Source: Paracoccaceae bacterium
GTDB taxonomy: Bacteria; Pseudomonadota; Alphaproteobacteria; Rhodobacterales; Rhodobacteraceae
Assembly (NCBI GenBank): GCA_007121115.1
Contig: SKMI01000338.1
Span: 1 to 15,378 of the forward strand
Length of the DNA stretch: 15,378 nucleotides
Reading direction: 5' to 3'
The first letter of the stretch is position 1. Every line of letters begins with the position of its first letter. The notes beneath the pieces were generated by a model. The model saw nothing but the letters and a program-made list of their open reading frames with translations. It made no database searches and was not told the DNA's origin. Of the stretch, positions 6,844 to 13,555 are shown in pieces. The translations under genes were made by a program, and so were the position numbers.

Positions 6844-8178
6844 TCATGCCATTTCCGTCAGGGCCAGATCGTCCACCAACCGGGTGAGCGCGGCGTCCAG
6901 CCCCTCGATGATCTCGTCCAGATGCCCCTCGTGGACGATCAGCGGCGGGCAGACCATGATATGATCGCCTTCGACCCCGTCGCGCGTGCGGCGCGAATAG
7001 ACGATGAGCCCCAGGTCATGGGCGATATCGACCAGCCGCTGATGCGCGTTCAGATGCGCGGGGAGCGGCGCCTTGCTCACCGGATCGGCCATCAACTCGA
7101 AGGCCAGCAGCAGCCCCTTGCCGCGCACATCGCCGATGATCGGATGGCGCGCCCGCAGCCCCTCCAGCCGCGCCTTCAGCGCCGCGCCCATGGCGGCGGC
7201 ATTGGCCACCAGCCCCTGCCGCGCGATCTCGTCGATCACGGCGGCACCTGCGGCGCAGGCCAGCGGGTTGCCGGCATAGGTGAACCCGTGCAGGAAGCCC
7301 CCGCTTTCCAGCAGCGCCGCCACCAGATCGTCGCGCGCGGCCATGGCGCCCAGCGGCACATACCCGGCGGCGAAGCCCTTGGACAGCACCACGATGTCAG
7401 GTTCCAGCCCCCAGTGCTCCAGCCCCAGGAACGCGCCCGTCCGCCCCGCCCCGGTCATCACCTCATCAAGGATCAGCAGCACCCCATGACGGCGGCAGAT
7501 CTCCTGCACCGCCTCCATATACCCCGCAGGCGGGACCAGCGCGCCGGTGGAGGCACCGCCCACCGGCTCCACGATGAAGGCCAGCACCGTTTCGGGGCCC
7601 TGCGCGATGATCTCGGCCTCCAGCATGTCGGCGTAATGCGCGCCGGTGGCCGGATCCTCGGGGTCCAGCCCGTCCAGATAGGCGCGCGGTGCGGGGATCA
7701 TCGGCATTTCGCGCATCATCGGCGCGAAGGGCGCGGTCAGCGGCGCATAACCCGTCACCGCCAGCGCGCCCAGCGTGCAGCCGTGATAGCTGGGGCGGCG
7801 GCTGATCACCTTCCAGCGCGTCCCCTGCCCCACCGCCAGCGCATGCTGGCGCGCCAGCTTGATGGCCGATTCCACCGCCTCGGACCCGCCGGAGACGAAG
7901 AACACCTTGTTCACCCCTTCGGGACACAGCGCCGCCGTCTTCGCCGCAAGCCGCTCGGCAGCCTCGGTCTCGAAATGCAGCCGGTAGCCGAAGGTCGCCT
8001 TCTCCATCTGGCGGCGCATGGCGTCGAGCACCCGTTCGTTGGAATGCCCTATATTGCAGACCATCGCCCCGGAGGAGCCGTCCAGATAGCGCTTGCCGTC
8101 CACATCCCACATGTAGACCCCACGCGCCTGCTCAAGCACGGGGCGCCGCTGGCCGGTCTGGTAGAACAGATGCGCCAT
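6844..8178 (-). CDS. Class III PLP-dependent aminotransferase (omega-amino/aspartate aminotransferase family)
   Basis: A 444-residue fold-type I aminotransferase. Visible landmarks are the phosphate-binding GGSEA (97-101), the ring-stacking YHG (131-133), D238 in LILDEVMTG that holds the pyridine nitrogen, and the Schiff-base lysine K267 in LSKGFAAGYVPLGAM. Enzymes of this class transaminate omega-amino groups of polyamines, GABA or beta-alanine, or alpha-amines of unusual amino acids, commonly with pyruvate or 2-oxoglutarate as acceptor. The frame is open upstream to 8529, but that region lies over the ATPase gene in another frame, and MAHLFYQTGQ at 8178 is a typical beginning, only five bases after the ATPase stop codon. 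It precedes the BKACE gene, suggesting that it makes the keto acid cleaved there. Confidence 0.92.
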   Translation of the reverse strand: MAHLFYQTGQRRPVLEQARGVYMWDVDGKRYLDGSSGAMVCNIGHSNERVLDAMRRQMEKATFGYRLHFETEAAERLAAKTAALCPEGVNKVFFVSGGSEAVESAIKLARQHALAVGQGTRWKVISRRPSYHGCTLGALAVTGYAPLTAPFAPMMREMPMIPAPRAYLDGLDPEDPATGAHYADMLEAEIIAQGPETVLAFIVEPVGGASTGALVPPAGYMEAVQEICRRHGVLLILDEVMTGAGRTGAFLGLEHWGLEPDIVVLSKGFAAGYVPLGAMAARDDLVAALLESGGFLHGFTYAGNPLACAAGAAVIDEIARQGLVANAAAMGAALKARLEGLRARHPIIGDVRGKGLLLAFELMADPVSKAPLPAHLNAHQRLVDIAHDLGLIVYSRRTRDGVEGDHIMVCPPLIVHEGHLDEIIEGLDAALTRLVDDLALTEMA

Positions 8179-8183
8179 GGCAC

Positions 8184-9257
8184 TCACCCGGGCAGCGCCG
8201 CGCAATCCTGCGGCCGCAGCGTCATATGCACCTGCGCGCCCACGGGAAAGGGGCGTTCGTCGATCATGTTGATGGCCTGCAACTGCACCTCGCCCGCGCG
8301 AACGAAATAGCGCACCGATTGGCCCTGATAATCCACAGTTTCCACTGTCGCGGGCGCCGAGAACGCGCCGCCTTCGGGCGGAGCGTCGCGCAGCAATAGC
8401 CGCTCGGCCCGGATCACCAGCTTGGCCGGACCCTCGCCGCCCAGATGCGGGGCGCGCGCGCTGGGCACCATGACCTTTCCAAAGACTGGCACCTCCAGTT
8501 CCGCGCCCGGCGCCCCGCGCGACAGGCAACGCCCGTCCAGGATGTTCGACGCGCCCAGAAACCGCGCCACGAATTCGCTGGCGGGGGTGTTGTAGACCTC
8601 CTCGGGCGCGCCCATCTGCTCGACCCGGCCATCGGACATGACCACGATCTGGTCGGACATGGCCAGCGCCTCGGACTGGTCATGGGTCACGAAGACCGTG
8701 GTCACGCCGATCCGTTCCTGAATGCGCTTCAACTCCACCCGCATGTCCTCGCGCAGGTTGGCGTCCAGCGCCGACAGCGGCTCATCCAGAAGCAGCACCT
8801 CGGGCTCGATGACGATGGCCCGGGCCAGCGCGATGCGCTGCTGCTGCCCGCCCGAAAGCGCCTTGGGGTAGCGCCCGGCCAGATGCGGCAGTTGCACCAG
8901 TTCCAGCGCCTCCCTTACGCGCCGCGCCATCTCGGCCCGGCCCACCTTGCGGTACCGCAGGCCAAAGCCCACGTTGTCGGCCACGGTCTTGTGCGGAAAG
9001 AGCGCATAGTTCTGGAACACCAGCCCGAGGTTACGCTTGTGGATGGGCACGTCGTTGACGCGCTTGCCGCCGATGACGATGTCTCCCTCGGTCGGGTCCA
9101 AGAGCCCCGCAATCATCCGCAGGGTGGTGGTCTTGCCACAGCCGGAAGGCCCCAGCAGCGTGGTGAATGTGCCCTCGGCAATGGTCAGCGAAGTCTGCTC
9201 CACCGCCGTAAAGCTCCCGAACCGCTTGACGATATTCTCCAGACTGACCGCGCCCAT
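8184..9257 (-). CDS. ABC importer ATP-binding protein, PotA/spermidine-putrescine type
   Basis: The 357-residue protein is a complete importer ATPase. It has Walker A GPSGCGKTT (36-44), Q-loop FQNYALFPH (81-89), signature LSGGQQQR (134-141), Walker B VLLLDEPLSALD (154-165) and H-loop H192. A C-terminal TOBE-type regulatory domain covers about 235-350. It works at the inner face of the membrane with the two permeases and the binding protein encoded upstream in the same operon. AGAGAGGAA lies about 7 bases before the ATG at 9257. It is separated from the binding-protein gene by a 237-base gap holding GC-rich hairpin repeats, so its expression may differ from the upstream transporter genes. The family is usually called polyamine-type but includes importers of other small amines. 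Confidence 0.93.
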   Translation of the reverse strand: MGAVSLENIVKRFGSFTAVEQTSLTIAEGTFTTLLGPSGCGKTTTLRMIAGLLDPTEGDIVIGGKRVNDVPIHKRNLGLVFQNYALFPHKTVADNVGFGLRYRKVGRAEMARRVREALELVQLPHLAGRYPKALSGGQQQRIALARAIVIEPEVLLLDEPLSALDANLREDMRVELKRIQERIGVTTVFVTHDQSEALAMSDQIVVMSDGRVEQMGAPEEVYNTPASEFVARFLGASNILDGRCLSRGAPGAELEVPVFGKVMVPSARAPHLGGEGPAKLVIRAERLLLRDAPPEGGAFSAPATVETVDYQGQSVRYFVRAGEVQLQAINMIDERPFPVGAQVHMTLRPQDCAALPG

Positions 9258-9351
9258 CCCGCGTTCCTCTCTTTCGCTTGCCGCGCATCAGGCCTGGCCC
9301 CAAGCTGCCCAAGCGAGGCCTGATCTTCATCTTGCCGGAAATACCCCGGGG
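9258..9351. other. Intergenic flank carrying a Rhodobacteraceae-type 3' motif
   Basis: On the minus strand the repeat array runs into CCCCGGGGTATTTCCGGCAA followed by GATGAAGA (about 9325-9352). I recall near-identical GGGTATTT...AAGATGAAG blocks downstream of many genes in Rhodobacteraceae. No gene is visible here; the ATPase ribosome site lies at its left end. Confidence 0.45.
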
Positions 9352-9476
9352 GGTCCGGGGGGCCAGCCCCCCGGCTTTCTGCTTGGTCCGGGGGGCCAGC
9401 CCCCCGGCTTTCTGCTTGGTCCGGGGGCCAGCCCCCCGGCTTTCTGCTTGGTCCGGGGGCCAGCCCCCCGGCTTTC
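9352..9476. repeat. Tandem array of four GC-rich hairpin repeats
   Basis: Four head-to-tail units fill the gap between the binding-protein and ATPase genes: 9352-9384 (33 bases), 9385-9417 (33), 9418-9449 (32) and a partial fourth from 9450 to about 9476. Each contains CCGGGGGG-CCAG-CCCCCCGG or a copy with one G fewer, able to form a stem of about eight GC pairs with a four-base loop. The link between units is CTTTCTGCTTGGT. Units one and two are identical; units three and four share the lost G, which shows stepwise duplication. On the plus strand each stem is followed by CTTTCTGCTT; on the transcribed minus strand by ACCAAGCAGAAAG. The array may slow polymerase or block 3' exonucleases and so set transporter versus enzyme mRNA levels. 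This role is inferred. Confidence 0.85.
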
Positions 9477-9494
9477 GGCATCATGCGCCCTTGC

Positions 9495-10637
9495 TCAGAA
9501 CCCGCGCTGCACGCGGCTGAACTGCTCGGACCACTCGGCCTCGTTGCCGTTCCAGTAGTCCGGCACCGCAAAGGTCAGCCCTTCCAGCGTGCCGGTCGGG
9601 TCGAAGGCCGGGAGCGTGGGCACCTTCTCGCCCAGATCCACGCGGGTCGGGTCCAGCGCGGGCGGGTAGTTCTGCCCCTCGGCCACGGCGATCGAGGTTG
9701 CGGGGTCCAGCATGAAGTTCAGCAACTCCTCGCAGGCCTCGATCGGCGAGCCTGCAATCACGAACAGGCACTCCTCCCAGCCGTAGCCATTCGGCGGGTC
9801 GTAGTAGCCGATGTCGTGGCCCTGCTCCTGCAGCGCGGCGATGCGGCCGGACCAGCCCTCGGTGACCACGATCTCCTCCTCGGCCAGCAGGCTCATCAGC
9901 TCGGCCCCGGAACTCCAGTATTTCAGCGCCAGATCGCGGTGGGCACGGATCGCATCCCAGACCGCCTCCATGTCCTCGATGTTGTTGGGGTCCTGCCCGG
10001 TCTGCAGCGCGCCATACCAGATGCGGGTGCGCCACTCGCCCCAGCCGCCGATACGCCCCTCATAGGCCGGATCGATCAGGATGCTGGCGCCCTTCTCGCG
10101 CATCTCCTCGTCCGAGATCACCGCGCGGTTATAGGCCAGACCGGTGGTGCCGTAGTTGTAGGGCACGGCGCTCAGCGCGTCGGGGGTGATGGACCAGTAG
10201 ACCTCGGTCAGGCGCTCCATGACATGCGCCATGTTCGGAATGTTGTCGAGGTTGAGCTGCGAGGTCAGGCCGAAGTTGTGATAGCGCGCATAGTCGAAGG
10301 CACCGGAGAGATGCGCGATATTGTATTCGCCGGGGCTGGAGGCGCGCACCTGCGCCAGATACTCGTCCGCGCCCGAGAAGGTCGCATCCACCACGCGGAT
10401 GCCCGTGGCCTCGGTGTAAGGGTCGAAGGCGTGTTGGCGGAAGGCTTCGGAGACCACGCCGCCCCAGCCGTCGAAGCGCACCTGGCTCACGTCGCTGGCC
10501 ATGGCCATGCGGGCAAAGGGCGTCTGCACGCCGTAAGCCAGACCGGCCGCGCCGATCAGGCCCAGGAAGGTGCGCCGCTCCAGATCGCCGTTGCGATAGC
10601 GCTCCAGCAGGCGTTCGTAGCGTTTGGTATTGTCCAT
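9495..10637 (-). CDS. Tat-exported ABC substrate-binding protein, polyamine (PotD/PotF)-like family
   Basis: The 380-residue product is an extracellular solute-binding protein. A twin-arginine signal RRTFLGL is at 21-27, followed by a hydrophobic stretch and a likely cleavage site after A47 (RMAMA-S), so it is exported folded to the periplasm. The first 20 residues are a charged pre-signal extension, seen in many such proteins. Start ATG has GAGGAG 8 bases upstream. The mature fold resembles PotD, with the VPYNYGTTGLAYN segment (158-170) and a tryptophan/acidic pair YGWEE (285-289). Where PotD-type proteins have an acidic pair that binds polyamine, this one reads GGWGEWRTRI (197-206), with arginines. 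That fits a zwitterionic or anionic ligand as well as an amine. Ligand remains unassigned. Confidence 0.9.
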   Translation of the reverse strand: MDNTKRYERLLERYRNGDLERRTFLGLIGAAGLAYGVQTPFARMAMASDVSQVRFDGWGGVVSEAFRQHAFDPYTEATGIRVVDATFSGADEYLAQVRASSPGEYNIAHLSGAFDYARYHNFGLTSQLNLDNIPNMAHVMERLTEVYWSITPDALSAVPYNYGTTGLAYNRAVISDEEMREKGASILIDPAYEGRIGGWGEWRTRIWYGALQTGQDPNNIEDMEAVWDAIRAHRDLALKYWSSGAELMSLLAEEEIVVTEGWSGRIAALQEQGHDIGYYDPPNGYGWEECLFVIAGSPIEACEELLNFMLDPATSIAVAEGQNYPPALDPTRVDLGEKVPTLPAFDPTGTLEGLTFAVPDYWNGNEAEWSEQFSRVQRGF

Positions 10638-10683
10638 CTTTTCATCTCCTCGTTGGGGTTTGAATTCGGGTTTCTCGCGGTTC

Positions 10684-11469
10684 TCAGACGCCGCTTTTCA
10701 TCGCCAACCGCCGCGCCAGCGCCGCACCCAGCAGCGGCAGGCCCACGGTCAGCACAATCATCACCGTGCCCAGTGCGTTGATCTCGGGGCTGATCGAATG
10801 GCGCAGCATGGCGAAGATCTGGGTCGGCACGGTCTCCACCCCGCCGGGTTTCCAGAACAGCGTGCCGGTGATGTTGTCGAAGGATATGGTGAAGGCGAAC
10901 AGCGCCCCCGCCGCCACTGCGGGCATCAGAAGTGGCAGGGTCACGGCAAAGAAGGTCTGGCGCGGCGAGGCGCCAAGGCTCAGCGCCGCCTCCTCGACAT
11001 CGCGGCGGATGCCCACCAGCCGCGCCTGCACCACCAGGATCACGAACGGCAAGGTGAAGATCACATGCCCGGCCAGCAGCATGGGAAAGCTGCGGCCGAT
11101 GCCGATGAAGTTCAGGAACAGCAAGAGCGCCACCGCCATCACCACCTCGGGCACCAGGATCGGCGCGATCAGCACCGTGGTCAGCAGGTTGCGCCCCGGA
11201 ATGCGGTAGCGCACCAGCGCAAGGCTCGCCAACACCCCCAGAGTGGTGGAGATGATCGCGCACAGCAAGCCTAGCAGAAGCGAGGTGCGAAAGGCGCGCA
11301 TCACCGCGTCATTTTCCCACAGCGCCACGAACCAGCGCATGGAAAAGCCCGCCATGGGGAAGGCGCCGAACTGGCTGGCGTTGAAGCTGAGAAGCACCAC
11401 CACCGCCACCGGCAGGAACATGAACAGGTAGACAAGCACCGCATAGACGCGGATCAGGTTCCAGCCCAT
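10684..11469 (-). CDS. ABC importer permease, PotC type
   Basis: A 261-residue inner-membrane protein with about six transmembrane segments (near 8-29, 61-84, 98-122, 128-148, 183-203 and 234-254). The cytoplasmic EAA loop that contacts the ATPase is EEAALSLGASPRQTFFAVTLP (159-179). It forms the translocation pore with the partner permease encoded immediately upstream. The gap to that gene is 17 bases, and 46 bases separate it from the binding-protein gene, so the three are one transcript. Length and loop match PotC/PhnV-type permeases of polyamine-like importers. Start ATG at 11469 has only a weak GGTCGGAT-like ribosome site, but no better start lies in frame nearby. Confidence 0.92.
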   Translation of the reverse strand: MGWNLIRVYAVLVYLFMFLPVAVVVLLSFNASQFGAFPMAGFSMRWFVALWENDAVMRAFRTSLLLGLLCAIISTTLGVLASLALVRYRIPGRNLLTTVLIAPILVPEVVMAVALLLFLNFIGIGRSFPMLLAGHVIFTLPFVILVVQARLVGIRRDVEEAALSLGASPRQTFFAVTLPLLMPAVAAGALFAFTISFDNITGTLFWKPGGVETVPTQIFAMLRHSISPEINALGTVMIVLTVGLPLLGAALARRLAMKSGV

Positions 11470-11486
11470 TTATCCGACCCCGCCCA

Positions 11487-12353
11487 TCACCCCAACCCCC
11501 GCGTGAGTTGCGAAAGACCCAGAAAGCGGTTGTAAAGCGCCACCAGCCCGCCCAGCACGAACAGCAGCAGCAGCGACAGCGCCGAGCCCATGGGCCAGTT
11601 CAGTTGCGTGATGATCGCCTCGTAGACCAGATTGGCGAACATTGCGTCGCGCGGCCCGCCCAGCACCACCGGCGTCACATAGCTCCCCGCCGCCAGCACG
11701 AAGCATAGCAGCCCCCCGGCGGCCAGCCCGGGCAGCGACAGCGGCAGCGTCACCTGCGTGAACGCCTGCCAGCGCGTGGCGCCCAGCGAATTGGCGGCAT
11801 CTTCAAGGCTGGTGTCGATCCCGTCGAGGCTGACAAACACATTCAGCACCATGAAGGGCAGCAGGAAATGCACGAGGCCGAGGATCACCGAGGCTTCGTT
11901 GTAAAGCATCCGGATCGGCTCGGACGTGATCCCCAGCGTCATCAGCGCCGTGTTCAGCGCACCCGACGAGCCGAGGATGTTGATCCAGCTCATCGTGCGG
12001 ATGATGTAGCTGATCCAGAACGGCAGCATCAGAAGAAGCAGCAGGATGACCTTGTTGCCCCTGGACCGCGCCACGAAATAGGCCGCCGGATAGCCCAGCA
12101 CGGCACATAGCACCGTGGTGATGGCCGCGATCTTCAGCGTGTTCAACAGGATGTAGCGGTAGAACGGGTCCGTCAGCGCGCGCTGCCAGTTGTCCAGATG
12201 AAAACCCACCGTGTCCGGCCCCACCGCCGAGCGCAGCCAGAACGAATAGACCACGATGAACACCAGCGGCAGCAGTAGCAGCAGCGCGACCGCCCCCAGT
12301 GCGGGGGACAGCAGGATCCAGGGCTGCCGCCTTTCGCGGGCTTCAACGGACAT
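11487..12353 (-). CDS. ABC importer permease, PotB type
   Basis: This 288-residue permease has about six membrane segments, the first at about 12-38 (ILLSPALGAVALLLLLPL) after a short basic tail. The EAA loop is EDAANSLGATRWQAFTQVTLP (184-204). It is the first gene of the long minus-strand operon and lies back to back with the LysR-type regulator. AGGAA stands 9 bases before the ATG at 12353, so I take that as the start. ATG at 12389 in the same frame would add 12 residues but lacks a ribosome site. The frame stays open further upstream to 12629 only because it crosses the regulator gene. It pairs with the PotC-type permease next to it. Confidence 0.91.
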   Translation of the reverse strand: MSVEARERRQPWILLSPALGAVALLLLLPLVFIVVYSFWLRSAVGPDTVGFHLDNWQRALTDPFYRYILLNTLKIAAITTVLCAVLGYPAAYFVARSRGNKVILLLLLMLPFWISYIIRTMSWINILGSSGALNTALMTLGITSEPIRMLYNEASVILGLVHFLLPFMVLNVFVSLDGIDTSLEDAANSLGATRWQAFTQVTLPLSLPGLAAGGLLCFVLAAGSYVTPVVLGGPRDAMFANLVYEAIITQLNWPMGSALSLLLLFVLGGLVALYNRFLGLSQLTRGLG

Positions 12354-12389
12354 GCGAGGGGGTTCCTGTGTGGCGTCCCGGTTCACCAT

Positions 12390-12453
12390 TGATTGCAAGG
12401 CGCGTTGACATAGGGCAAATTGATAATTGGAATAGTTGTTATAGGTGCGATCA
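12390..12453. promoter_or_regulatory. Divergent promoter/operator between the importer operon and its LysR-type regulator
   Basis: This is the most A/T-rich stretch in the window. TTGACA at 12405-12410 is a good -35 hexamer for the regulator gene, but a convincing -10 box at the right distance (TGGAAT at 12428-12433) is poor. An imperfect inverted repeat ATAAT-N10-GTTAT (12423-12442) and a smaller AATT-GAT-AATT (12418-12428) lie next to the regulator's start. LysR-type proteins usually bind such dyads in the shared promoter, repressing themselves and activating the divergent operon on ligand binding. AGGTG (12443-12447) is the regulator's ribosome site. Confidence 0.5.
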
Positions 12454-13485
12454 ATGGCTGATGATGATGCCGCCGCCGAGCGCATGACCCGGGACCTGGA
12501 CTGGAACCTGCTGCGCAGCTTCGTGGTGCTGGCCGAATCCCGCTCCATCACCGATGCCGCCCGGCGGTTACGGCTGACCCAGCCGTCGGTATCGACCGCG
12601 CTGCGCAAGCTTGAAGACCGGATCGGCAAGCGCCTGATCGACCGGGGGCCAGGGCGGTACGAGTTGACCCGCGCGGGGGCGCTGCTCTACCGTGAGGCGG
12701 TGGATATCCACGGCGCCGTGCACCGCCTGTCCACGCTCATGCGCGACATGACCGACGAGATCACGGGCCATGTGCGCATCGCTCTCGCCAGCCATGTGGT
12801 CTGTCCGCTTTTCGACCGCGTTCTGGCCGAATTCCACGCCCGCCACCCGCAGGCCACTCTGTCGATCTCGGTGCTCAGTTCAGGCTCGGCACTGGCAAGT
12901 GTGGCCGCGCGCACCGCGTCCTTCGCCATCTGCCTCGTCCATCAGCGCGACCCCAAGATCGAATATCGGCGGCTTTATCGCGAATTCTTCGGCCTGTTCT
13001 GCGGGCCGCCGCATCCGCTGTTCGGACGCACTGCGCTGCAGCAGAAGGATCTGGCAGGGCACGCGGCGGTGAGCTTCGAGACCGACCGGCTGCATGATGC
13101 GCTGCGCGCGGTCACCCTGCTGCGGGCGGAATCCGAGTTGAGCGAACGGATCATCGGCACTTCCAGCCATCTGGAAGAGGTCCGGCGCATGGTCATCGCC
13201 GGGCTGGGGATCGGTCCGCTGCCGCTGCATGTGGTGGCGCGCGATGTCGCGGACGGGCTGTTGTGGCGCCTGCCGCCCTATGTGGAGCCGCCCGCGATCG
13301 ACGTGCATCTGGCCTGGAACCCGCGCGCCGCGCTCAACCGCGCCGAGACCGCCCTGCTGACCGCATTGCAGGAAGCGATCGCAGCGACCCCCATCGAGGC
13401 CCGCACCTATGCCGGGGGATTGCACGGCGCGGACATCGCCGAAAGCCCGATGACCCCGCCACCTTCAACCGCCGCGCAGCCCTGA
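12454..13485 (+). CDS. LysR-type transcriptional regulator
   Basis: The 343-residue protein has an N-terminal winged helix-turn-helix (about 16-75) with the typical LysR sequence LLRSFVVLAESRSITDAARRL and LTQPSVSTALRKLEDRIGKRL. A linker helix follows, then the periplasmic-binding-protein-like effector domain (about 105-310). ATG at 12454 is preceded by AGGTG six bases upstream; a GTG at 12445 and an ATG at 12484 are weaker options. Its gene is divergent from the ABC importer operon, the classic layout for a regulator of that operon. The likely inducer is the imported compound or an early pathway product. The C-terminal 25 residues are proline-rich and variable. A perfect hairpin follows the stop codon. 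Confidence 0.92.
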   Translation: MADDDAAAERMTRDLDWNLLRSFVVLAESRSITDAARRLRLTQPSVSTALRKLEDRIGKRLIDRGPGRYELTRAGALLYREAVDIHGAVHRLSTLMRDMTDEITGHVRIALASHVVCPLFDRVLAEFHARHPQATLSISVLSSGSALASVAARTASFAICLVHQRDPKIEYRRLYREFFGLFCGPPHPLFGRTALQQKDLAGHAAVSFETDRLHDALRAVTLLRAESELSERIIGTSSHLEEVRRMVIAGLGIGPLPLHVVARDVADGLLWRLPPYVEPPAIDVHLAWNPRAALNRAETALLTALQEAIAATPIEARTYAGGLHGADIAESPMTPPPSTAAQP

Positions 13486-13493
13486 ACAGAGAA

Positions 13494-13524
13494 GGGCGCT
13501 GCGGGGGTAGACCCCGCAGCGCCC
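13494..13524. terminator. Perfect 13-bp hairpin between convergent genes
   Basis: GGGCGCTGCGGGG (13494-13506) pairs perfectly with CCCCGCAGCGCCC (13512-13524) around a five-base loop. It lies between the stop codons of the LysR-type gene and the flavoprotein gene, 8 bases after the former. On the minus strand it is followed by TTCTCTGTTC, a moderate T-rich tail; on the plus strand no T-run follows. It probably ends transcription from both sides, more strongly for the minus strand. Confidence 0.8.
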
Positions 13525-13555
13525 GAATGGTGTATCGTTCGGTGAGGCTGGCGCC

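Noticed and set aside
6508..8310. A 600-codon plus-strand open frame
   Set aside because: It lies opposite the aminotransferase and BKACE genes, is rich in Arg, His, Gln and Pro as expected for an antisense frame in GC-rich DNA, and has no recognisable domain.
8179..8529. N-terminal extension of the aminotransferase
   Set aside because: The extra residues overlap the ATPase gene in another frame and do not resemble the family; MAHLFYQTGQ at 8178 is the normal start.
9352..9476. CRISPR array
   Set aside because: Units are contiguous with no unique spacers, each is itself a hairpin, and no cas gene is present.
9340..9480. A repetitive protein (DQAESRGAGPP repeats) encoded through the array
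   Set aside because: It is only the translation of the tandem DNA repeat; the 32-base unit breaks the frame relation, and there is no domain or ribosome site.
9483..10781. A 432-codon plus-strand open frame
   Set aside because: It is the antisense of the binding-protein gene, which has a Tat signal, a good ribosome site and a clear family.
12445..12453. GTG start for the LysR-type regulator
   Set aside because: The GTG overlaps AGGTG, which serves well as the ribosome site for ATG at 12454.
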